The translations under genes and the position numbers were made by a program. Shown piece after piece: positions 5,551 to 11,313 of a stretch of DNA of 11,313 nucleotides. The notes beneath the pieces are model-generated. The model was given only the letters and a program-made list of their open reading frames with translations, had not been told where the DNA came from and ran no database searches. The number at the start of each line of letters is the position of its first letter. The first letter of the stretch is position 1. The DNA comes from Gemmatimonadota bacterium (GTDB taxonomy: Bacteria > Gemmatimonadota > Gemmatimonadetes > Longimicrobiales > Gaopeijiaceae): assembly GCA_018678395.1 (NCBI GenBank), contig JAHHMJ010000620.1, positions 1-11,313 of the forward strand, in the 5' to 3' direction.

Positions 5551-8187
5551 ATGCCCGAGACCCAGGACACCCCGTTGATGCAGCAGTGGCGCGAAGTGAA
5601 GCGCCGGCATCGGGACGCCCTGGTCTTCTTCCGGGTCGGGGACTTCTACGAGCTCTTTCACGGCGATGCCGAAGAGGGCGCGCGCATCCTGGGCCTGACC
5701 CTGACCAGCCGCAACAACGGGGCGGCGGCTCGGGTGCCCCTGGCCGGGGTGCCGGTGAAGGCGCTCGACGAGTACCTCGCGCGACTCGTGAAGGCAGGTC
5801 GCCGTGTGGCGATCTGCGAGCAGGTCGAAGACCCGGCCGAGGCCGTGGGGATCGTCCGGCGCGAGGTCACCGAGACCGTGACGCCGGGCACCGTCCTTCA
5901 CGACAGCCTGCTCACCGACCGCCGCAACACCTTCGTCGTGTCGGTCACGCCCCCGGACGACCGGGGGCGCGGAGTGGCGGCGCTGGACCTGTCGACGGGT
6001 GAGCTCACGGTCCAGCGAGTCGAGCCGGGACGCCTCGGTCACGAACTCGGCCGACTGGAGCCCTCCGAGCTGCTGCTGCCCTCCAGCGAGCGGGACGACC
6101 CGGCCCTCACGGCCGCGGTGTCGGTGCTGCCCAGCGGGACGGCCACCACCTGGCGGGACGATTGGGTATTCGACGAGGGGCTCGGCCGCGACGAGCTCGT
6201 CGCACGATACCGCGTTCAGAGCCTCGAGGGCTTCGGGCTCGAGAGCGGCGACGGGCGGCTGGTCGCGGCTGCCGGTGCCCTGGTCACGTACGTCCGCGAG
6301 ATCCGGCCGGGTGGCGTCGATCACATCCGACCCCCGCGCGTCCTGCGCGCCGGCGGGTCGATGGTTCTCGACGAGATGACGCGCCGCAACCTGGAGTTGG
6401 TCGCACCCCTGCGGGCGGGCGAGGCCGGCGCGACGCTGCTCGGGGTGCTCGACGACGCGGTAACCGCCATGGGCGGTCGGCTGCTCCGTCAGTGGGTTCT
6501 GAGGCCGTTGGTCGAGCCGGAGGCGATCTGGGCGCGTCAGGAAGCCGTGGCCGAACTGGTCGAGGACGGCCCCTTCCGCCGGTCCCTCCGCGATGCTCTC
6601 CGACCCATCGCCGACCTCGAACGGTTGGCCGGCAAGCTCGGCACGGGGCGGGCGGCGCCTCGGGACCTCTCCGCGCTGCGCCGTTCGCTCGGAGCGTTGC
6701 CCGGGCTGCGCGACGCCACGGCTGGCCGCAGCGCGCCGCTGCTGGCACGGGTCGGTGGGGAGATGGATGTGCTCGACGACGTCGCCACCTCGCTCGACGA
6801 AGCCCTGGCCGACGAGGTGCCGGTGTCGCTCCAGGACGGGGGAGTGATTCGCGAGGGGTACCACGCCGAGCTCGACGAGCTGCGGTCGGTGCGCGATGGA
6901 GCCGTCGAGTTCATCGCCACGCTGCAGGCCCGGGAGCGGGAGGCCACCGGGATCGGCTCGCTCAAAGTGGGCTTCAACAAGGTGTTCGGATACTACCTGG
7001 AGGTCACCAGGGCGAACCTCGATCGGGTGCCCGAACACTTCGTGCGCAAGCAGACCCTGGCCAACGCCGAGCGCTACTTCACACCCGAGTTGAAGGAGTG
7101 GGAGCAGAAGGTCTTCGGCGCGGAAGATCGCATCGCGTCGCTCGAAGCCGAGCTCTTCGGCGAGCTGCGGACGCGCGTCGCGGGGCACGTCGGCCGGCTC
7201 CAGACCACGGCCGAGGGTGTGGCGGCGCTCGACGTCCTCTCCGCTCTCGCCGAGGTGGCCGTATCGCGCGGGTACGTGCGTCCGGAAGTCCACACCGGCT
7301 ACGACCTGCGGATCACGGCGGGTCGGCATCCGGTGGTCGAGACCACGATGCCGCGCGACGACTTCATTCCCAACGACGTCGCACTCGACGACGACCGCTT
7401 CGTCGTGATCCTCACCGGGCCGAACATGGCCGGTAAGAGCACGGTCCTGCGTCAGGTGGGACTGATCCAGCTCCTGGCCCAGATGGGGTCGTTCGTGCCC
7501 GCCGACGAGGCCCGCATCCCGGTCGCGGACCGGCTCTTCACGCGGGTCGGCGCGTCGGACAACCTGGTGCGTGGCCAGTCGACCTTCATGGTCGAGATGA
7601 ACGAGACGGCGGCGATTCTGCACGGTGCGACCCGGCGCTCGCTCGTGCTCCTCGACGAGATCGGTCGGGGCACCAGCACGTACGACGGCGTGTCCATCGC
7701 GTGGTCGGTGACGGAGCACCTCCACGAGCGGGTCGGATGCAAGGCGATCTTCGCCACCCACTATCACGAACTCACGCAGCTCGGCGACCTCCTGCCCGGC
7801 GTCCGCAACCAGAACGTGTCGGTGCGGGAGGTGGGCGACGACATCGTGTTCCTGAGGCGTCTGGAAGACGGCGGTGCGGATCGCTCGTACGGGATCCAGG
7901 TCGCGCGTCTCGCCGGCCTTCCGGGCGAGGTCCTGGCGCGGGCGCGGGAACTTCTCGCGGAGTTGGAGGGAACACACTCGGGGGGTGGTGAGGGCCTCGG
8001 CCGCCACGGGCGACACCGCCCGCCGTCCGAACCCCCGCCCGATCAATTGTCCTTCTTCCAGACGCCCCGCGACCATCCGGTGATCGACCGCCTCCGAGCT
8101 CTCGACGTGAATCGCATCACGCCGATCGAAGCCCTGCGACTCCTGGACGAGGCGGTGCGCAGCGTCCGCGACGAGGGGGACTCGTGA
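5551..8187 (+). CDS. mutS: DNA mismatch repair protein MutS
   Basis: This 878-residue protein recognises base mismatches and small loops and starts repair as an ATPase dimer, usually with MutL. The mismatch-reading motif is Phe32-Tyr33-Glu34 in GDFYELF (30-36). The connector and lever regions follow, with KVGFNKVFGYYLEVTRANLD and the clamp region around 450-530. The C-terminal ATPase has Walker A GPNMAGKST (623-631), Walker B LVLLDE with Asp702-Glu703, and the ATHYHEL signature. Length is close to other bacterial MutS1 proteins. A QLSFF pentapeptide (832-836) near the tail fits a sliding-clamp-binding motif. I chose ATG 5551 because PETQDTPLMQQW is the usual beginning; a GTG at 5539 would add four residues. 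No clear Shine-Dalgarno precedes either. The gene leads a five-gene run, and its stop overlaps the next start (GTGA). mutL is not in the window. Confidence 0.97.
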   Translation: MPETQDTPLMQQWREVKRRHRDALVFFRVGDFYELFHGDAEEGARILGLTLTSRNNGAAARVPLAGVPVKALDEYLARLVKAGRRVAICEQVEDPAEAVGIVRREVTETVTPGTVLHDSLLTDRRNTFVVSVTPPDDRGRGVAALDLSTGELTVQRVEPGRLGHELGRLEPSELLLPSSERDDPALTAAVSVLPSGTATTWRDDWVFDEGLGRDELVARYRVQSLEGFGLESGDGRLVAAAGALVTYVREIRPGGVDHIRPPRVLRAGGSMVLDEMTRRNLELVAPLRAGEAGATLLGVLDDAVTAMGGRLLRQWVLRPLVEPEAIWARQEAVAELVEDGPFRRSLRDALRPIADLERLAGKLGTGRAAPRDLSALRRSLGALPGLRDATAGRSAPLLARVGGEMDVLDDVATSLDEALADEVPVSLQDGGVIREGYHAELDELRSVRDGAVEFIATLQAREREATGIGSLKVGFNKVFGYYLEVTRANLDRVPEHFVRKQTLANAERYFTPELKEWEQKVFGAEDRIASLEAELFGELRTRVAGHVGRLQTTAEGVAALDVLSALAEVAVSRGYVRPEVHTGYDLRITAGRHPVVETTMPRDDFIPNDVALDDDRFVVILTGPNMAGKSTVLRQVGLIQLLAQMGSFVPADEARIPVADRLFTRVGASDNLVRGQSTFMVEMNETAAILHGATRRSLVLLDEIGRGTSTYDGVSIAWSVTEHLHERVGCKAIFATHYHELTQLGDLLPGVRNQNVSVREVGDDIVFLRRLEDGGADRSYGIQVARLAGLPGEVLARARELLAELEGTHSGGGEGLGRHGRHRPPSEPPPDQLSFFQTPRDHPVIDRLRALDVNRITPIEALRLLDEAVRSVRDEGDS

Positions 8188-8552
8188 TCCGACGCCTCCT
8201 CGTTGCGGGCACCGTGTTCCCCCTGCTCGTGGGATGCACGGGTGACCAGCAGATCGAACGTCCGACGCCGCTCTTCAACGAGGTCCCGATCGAATATCCG
8301 CTCTCGATGTGGGATCAGGACATCGAAGGGCAGACGCTGCTTCGAGTGCGGGTGAACGACGTGGGTCGCGTGGACGACGTCGAGATCATGCAGTCGAGCG
8401 GCCACCCGGCGCTCGACACCGCCGCGGTCCGGGGCGCTCGGAGTCTGCGGTTCGAGCCGGCCCGTCGGAACGGGAAGCGCATCGAGGTCTGGGCCCAGGT
8501 TCCGGTGGAGTTCTCGAAGCAGGCTCAGCCGGGTGGCGGTGACCGCTACTGA
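8184..8552 (+). CDS. Small lipoprotein with TonB C-terminal-like domain
   Basis: The product is 122 residues. It begins with a lipoprotein signal ending in LVGC (Cys18 lipidated). The mature part is almost entirely a TonB C-terminal-type domain: LLRVRVNDVGRVDDVEIMQS (52-71), SGHPALDTAAVRGARSLRFE (72-91) and a final VWAQVPVEF strand. TonB C-terminal domains contact TonB-dependent outer-membrane transporters. A usual TonB has an inner-membrane helix and a long Pro-rich spacer, and this protein has neither, so a conventional energy-transducing role is doubtful. No Asp follows the Cys at +2, so outer-membrane retention is the likelier location under the E. coli rule. The start is GTG 8184, with GAGGGGG just upstream (8173-8179) inside mutS, and it overlaps the mutS stop. 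Confidence 0.85.
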   Translation: MIRRLLVAGTVFPLLVGCTGDQQIERPTPLFNEVPIEYPLSMWDQDIEGQTLLRVRVNDVGRVDDVEIMQSSGHPALDTAAVRGARSLRFEPARRNGKRIEVWAQVPVEFSKQAQPGGGDRY

Positions 8553-8865
8553 GCACGGATCCCGCGGAGAGGATTCTCCGATCCTGCGCGCCGTCGGCTG
8601 GGTCGTAGCCGCGGCACTCGCGATCTTTCTCCACACGGGCCGGCGGACGGTCGACTTGCCGGCGACGGAGGATACCCTGGTCCTCTGGGGGATGCTCGAC
8701 GACAGCGGGAGTCGCTACCTGGTGGTCCCGATGGATCACGAATACGCGTACCTTCTTCCCACCGGCGAGGAGCGCTCGGAGGTCCTGGACCGCGCCCGCC
8801 CGGGGCACCTGCGACTGGTGCACACCTACCCGATGGGTCGCATCTTCCAGATCGACCCGCCCTGA
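8539..8865 (+). CDS. Small one-pass membrane protein of unknown function
   Basis: I do not recognise this 108-residue protein. A single membrane helix is visible at about residues 16-33 (LRAVGWVVAAALAIFLHTG region). A hydrophilic C-terminal part of about 75 residues follows, with the YLVVPMDHEYAYLL and HLRLVHTYPMGRIFQ stretches, which look like beta strands. The positive charges after the helix (GRR) suggest the C-terminus may face the cytosol, but the topology is uncertain. The start could be GTG 8539 or GTG 8533 (two residues longer); both lie inside the end of the TonB-domain gene, giving an overlap of 14 or 20 bases. Sequence-like codon use and the tight overlap argue for a real gene. It is followed by the CBS gene after 19 bases. 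Confidence 0.65.
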   Translation: MTATEHGSRGEDSPILRAVGWVVAAALAIFLHTGRRTVDLPATEDTLVLWGMLDDSGSRYLVVPMDHEYAYLLPTGEERSEVLDRARPGHLRLVHTYPMGRIFQIDPP

Positions 8866-8884
8866 CCCCCTCGCCCCTGCCACC

Positions 8885-10276
8885 ATGTCCGAACGCCACC
8901 GCACCCCCTACGAGAATGTGCTGGAGATGGTCGGGTGGACCCCGCTGGTCCGACTCGGCCCGGTCACGGACGGCGCGCGAACTCCGGTCTACGGCAAGTG
9001 CGAATTCATGAATCCCGGCGGGTCGGTGAAGGACCGCATCGGGCTGGCCATGATCGAGGCGGCCGAGCGGGAGGGGGCTCTTCGCCCCGGGGGCACCGTC
9101 GTCGAGGGCACGAGCGGCAACACGGGCATCGCCCTCGCGCTCGCCGCGGCGATCAAGGGATACCGGTGCATCTTCACGATGCCCGACAAGATGAGCATGG
9201 AGAAGGTGAAGCTGCTCAGGGCGTTCGGGGCCGAGGTGATCATCACTCCGACGGCGGTGCCGCCGGACCACCCCGAGAACTACGTCGTGAAGGCGAAGAG
9301 CATCGCGGCCGGGATTCCGGGCGCGGTTCTCGCCAACCAGTTCTACAACCCCGCGAACCCCGCGGCGCACGAAGCGAGCACCGGGCCGGAGCTGTGGGCC
9401 CAGAGCGAGGGTCGGATCACGCACTTCTTCGCCGGTGCGGGCACCGGCGGCACCCTCACCGGTACCGGTCGCTTCCTCAAGTCGAAGAACGCGGACGTGC
9501 AGATCTGCGGCGTGGATCCGGTCGGGTCCATGATCGGGCCCTTCTTCAATACGGGCGAAACCATCGAGGGCCAGCCGTACAAGGTCGAGGGCCTGGGCAA
9601 CGACAAGATCCCGGGGACGCTCGACCTCGACGTCGTCGACGAGTACGTGACCGTCACCGACGGAGACGCGTTCCGCATGGCTCGGCGACTGACCCGGGAG
9701 GAGGGCCTCTTCGTAGGCGGCTCCGCCGGGCTCATCGTCGAGGCGGCCGTGCGCAAGGCACACGAGCTCGACGATCCCGACGCGTTCGTCGTCGCCGTAC
9801 TGTGCGACTGGGGTGAGCACTACCTCACGAAGTGCTTCGACGACGACTGGATGCGTGAGAACGGCTTCCTGGAGCGCCCCCGTCGGCGGACGGTGGACGA
9901 GCTCGTCGCCGGGCGGGGACCGGACGCGCCGGCGCTCCTGACGGCCGAGCCCGCCACGTCGGTCCGGATGGCGCTGTCGACCATGACCAGCCACTCGGTG
10001 TCGCAGCTTCCGGTCGTCCGGGGAGGGACCTGTGTCGGTTCGGTACGCGAGTCCGGCCTGATGCGGGCGGTGCTCGAAGACCCCGCCGTGCTCGAGCGCA
10101 GCGTCGAGGCGATGATGGGCGCACCCTACCCGGTCGTCGAACCCTCCACCGACGCCGACGAGGTGACCCGGCTGCTGCGGGGCAACGCGGCCGTGCTCGT
10201 GGGCTCCGGAGGGGCGTTGAGTGGCATCGTGACGCGCTTCGACGCAGTCGGAGCGCTCACGCAACCGGGGAGTTGA
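8885..10276 (+). CDS. Cystathionine beta-synthase with C-terminal CBS domains
   Basis: This 463-residue pyridoxal-phosphate enzyme condenses serine (or a derivative) with homocysteine to cystathionine, in the trans-sulfuration route to cysteine. PLP would bind Lys49 in GGSVKDRIG (45-53); SGNTG (77-81), GAGTGGT (184-190) and GGSAG (278-282) are the usual substrate and phosphate loops. The body matches the human CBS catalytic core closely, with MPDKMSMEKVKLLRAFGAEV (99-118) and DPVGS (211-215). Two CBS domains fill about 350-463, probably a regulatory module. The heme-binding N-terminus of animal enzymes is absent. The PLP-ring segment reads VLCDWGEHYLTK, where the usual form is LPDSGxxYLTK. 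ATG 8885 is accepted from the family start, and no clear Shine-Dalgarno is seen. The ligase gene follows after four bases. Confidence 0.93.
   Translation: MSERHRTPYENVLEMVGWTPLVRLGPVTDGARTPVYGKCEFMNPGGSVKDRIGLAMIEAAEREGALRPGGTVVEGTSGNTGIALALAAAIKGYRCIFTMPDKMSMEKVKLLRAFGAEVIITPTAVPPDHPENYVVKAKSIAAGIPGAVLANQFYNPANPAAHEASTGPELWAQSEGRITHFFAGAGTGGTLTGTGRFLKSKNADVQICGVDPVGSMIGPFFNTGETIEGQPYKVEGLGNDKIPGTLDLDVVDEYVTVTDGDAFRMARRLTREEGLFVGGSAGLIVEAAVRKAHELDDPDAFVVAVLCDWGEHYLTKCFDDDWMRENGFLERPRRRTVDELVAGRGPDAPALLTAEPATSVRMALSTMTSHSVSQLPVVRGGTCVGSVRESGLMRAVLEDPAVLERSVEAMMGAPYPVVEPSTDADEVTRLLRGNAAVLVGSGGALSGIVTRFDAVGALTQPGS
10267..10272 (+). promoter_or_regulatory. Ribosome-binding site that fixes the TTG start of the ligase gene
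   Basis: GGGGAG ends eight bases before TTG 10281. The next residues (KITVLTGGESDEREVSL) are the normal beginning of the ligase family, so the rare TTG codon is the start. Confidence 0.75.
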
Positions 10277-10280
10277 GCGC

Positions 10281-11288
10281 TTGAAGATCACCGTCCTGAC
10301 CGGTGGCGAGTCCGACGAGCGCGAGGTCAGCCTCGCATCGGGCTGCCAGATCTCCGCGGCGCTGAGGGAGCGGGGCCACGACGTTGTCGTCTTCGATACG
10401 GTCACCGGACCGCTCTCCGCGGCCCGCGAGCAGGCGATTCGCGCCGAGGGTGTGCCGACCGTTCCTCCGGGAACCCTCGTCCGCGACCGCGTAGTCGGTG
10501 GTGATCTGTCGTTCCTGCGCGACGACCCCGTGGCCGGGGCCGCGGACGTCTACTTCCTCGCGCTGCACGGGGGTGGGGGCGAAGATGGACGCCTCCAGGC
10601 ACTGCTCGAGGCCGTGGGCACCCCGTACACGGGCTCCGGCATGGTCGGGTGCGCGCTCGCGATGGACAAGGAGCTCAGCAAGCGCCTCCTGCGCGATGCC
10701 GGCATCGACACACCGGACTGGCTGATGGGGGAGCCGTCTCGCGCCGAGATCGAGGCGCGCCTGGGGTGGCCGGTGGTCGTGAAGGCGGCCTGTGGCGGCT
10801 CGTCGCTTCGACTGGAGCTGGTCCACGGGCCCGCGGAGTGGCCGGCGGCCGTGGAGCGTAGTCGGGCGTTCGGAGACCGCGTCGTCGTCGAGGCGTTCGT
10901 CGAGGGACGGGAGTTCACCGTCGGGGTGGTCGCGGGTGAGGCGCTGCCGGTGGGCGAAATCATCGCCGAGCACGAACTCTTCGACTACGAGTGCAAGTAT
11001 CAACCGGGGATGGCGCAGGAGATCTTCCCGGCCGATATCGACGCGGCGCTCGCGCACCGACTCTGTCGCGAGGCGCTGCGCGCGCACGACGTTCTGCGGC
11101 TCGACGACTATTCCCGCGTCGACTTCATGGTGACCGCCGACGGTAGGGTGTATTGCCTGGAGGCCAACGCTCTACCGGGGATGACCGCCAACTCCCTGCT
11201 GCCTCGGGCGGCGGCGGCGGCGGGGTCGTCGTTCCCGCTCCTGTGCGAGCGGATCGCGATGCTCGCGGTCGAGCGTCGCATGTCGTAG
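10281..11288 (+). CDS. D-alanine--D-alanine ligase-like ATP-grasp enzyme
   Basis: This 335-residue protein is of normal Ddl length and should join D-alanine units for peptidoglycan precursors, using ATP. By comparison with E. coli DdlB, Glu13 (GGESDEREVS) fits the first catalytic Glu, and Lys168 is the ATP-site Lys. Ser174-Ser175 are the loop serines, and Lys239-Tyr240 in DYECKYQPGM fits the D-Ala rather than the D-lactate form. Arg279 and Asp281 (SRVDF), Glu294, Asn296 and Ser305 complete the metal and phosphate sites. Three changes are notable: the Pro after Lys168 is Ala, the GSSVG loop reads GSSLR (Arg177 in place of Gly), and the Thr after Asn296 is Ala. These may narrow or alter activity, so the gene symbol is left blank. 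It starts with TTG, supported by GGGGAG upstream, four bases after the CBS gene. The last 25 bases of the window hold nothing I can identify. Confidence 0.88.
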   Translation: MKITVLTGGESDEREVSLASGCQISAALRERGHDVVVFDTVTGPLSAAREQAIRAEGVPTVPPGTLVRDRVVGGDLSFLRDDPVAGAADVYFLALHGGGGEDGRLQALLEAVGTPYTGSGMVGCALAMDKELSKRLLRDAGIDTPDWLMGEPSRAEIEARLGWPVVVKAACGGSSLRLELVHGPAEWPAAVERSRAFGDRVVVEAFVEGREFTVGVVAGEALPVGEIIAEHELFDYECKYQPGMAQEIFPADIDAALAHRLCREALRAHDVLRLDDYSRVDFMVTADGRVYCLEANALPGMTANSLLPRAAAAAGSSFPLLCERIAMLAVERRMS

Positions 11289-11313
11289 TCACAGGCGACG
11301 CGCGCACTGGGGG

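Noticed and set aside
5449..8076. 875-residue minus-strand frame opposite mutS
   Set aside because: Antisense of a fully motif-complete mutS. The composition is typical of a GC-rich shadow.
8546..10405. 619-residue minus-strand frame opposite the CBS gene
   Set aside because: Antisense shadow, no domain seen; the plus-strand PLP enzyme matches throughout.
1..11313. Mobile element, CRISPR array, tRNA/rRNA or defence system
   Set aside because: I saw no transposase, direct repeat array, RNA-gene pattern or defence domain. All nine genes are ordinary chromosomal types.

Overview
The window is GC-rich, densely coded bacterial chromosome with strong GC3 bias, short intergenic gaps and overlapping start/stop codons. 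It holds nine protein genes: two on the minus strand at the left, a plus-strand pair, one minus-strand gene, and a plus-strand run of five, of which mutS is the first. I see no tRNA, rRNA, CRISPR array, phage gene or insertion sequence. The gene content and protein style suggest a Gram-negative soil or aquatic bacterium. The cues are Ser-Lys amidase and TonB-domain lipoproteins, a full CBS-type cystathionine beta-synthase, and a conserved FLGIP-type protein of unknown function that I associate with Gemmatimonadota. Gemmatimonadota is my best guess, but it is an inference from protein style and was not tested by a search.

Left block (1-844, minus strand): a DUF302 protein (440-844) is followed 21 bases later by the N-terminal part of an uncharacterised protein that runs off the left edge (1-418). 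Together they look like a two-gene operon. A 165-base divergent intergenic region (845-1009) separates them from the next block and carries a plausible extended -10 element for the plus strand.

Transport/amidase block (1010-4821, plus strand): an SLC12-type (cation-chloride cotransporter family, APC superfamily) permease with about 12 membrane segments and a long cytosolic C-terminal domain overlaps, by ATGA, a probable secreted amidase-signature lipoprotein. The two are probably translationally coupled. A secreted NTF2/SnoaL-like protein (4885-5445, minus strand) converges on the amidase gene, and the two stop codons sit in opposite arms of a perfect 12-bp inverted repeat.

Right block (5551-11288, plus strand): mutS, a small TonB-C-terminal-domain lipoprotein, a small one-pass membrane protein, cystathionine beta-synthase and a D-Ala-D-Ala-ligase-like ATP-grasp enzyme follow one another with overlaps or gaps of at most 19 bases. 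They look like one transcription unit mixing DNA repair, envelope, sulfur amino acid and cell-wall functions. Two enzymes carry changes at normally conserved active-site positions: a Trp in the PLP-ring segment of the CBS enzyme, and Ala/Arg/Ala changes in the ligase. No obvious defence or mobile system is present. The points of interest are the permease-amidase coupling, these residue changes, the MutS clamp motif and the mirrored gene ends.
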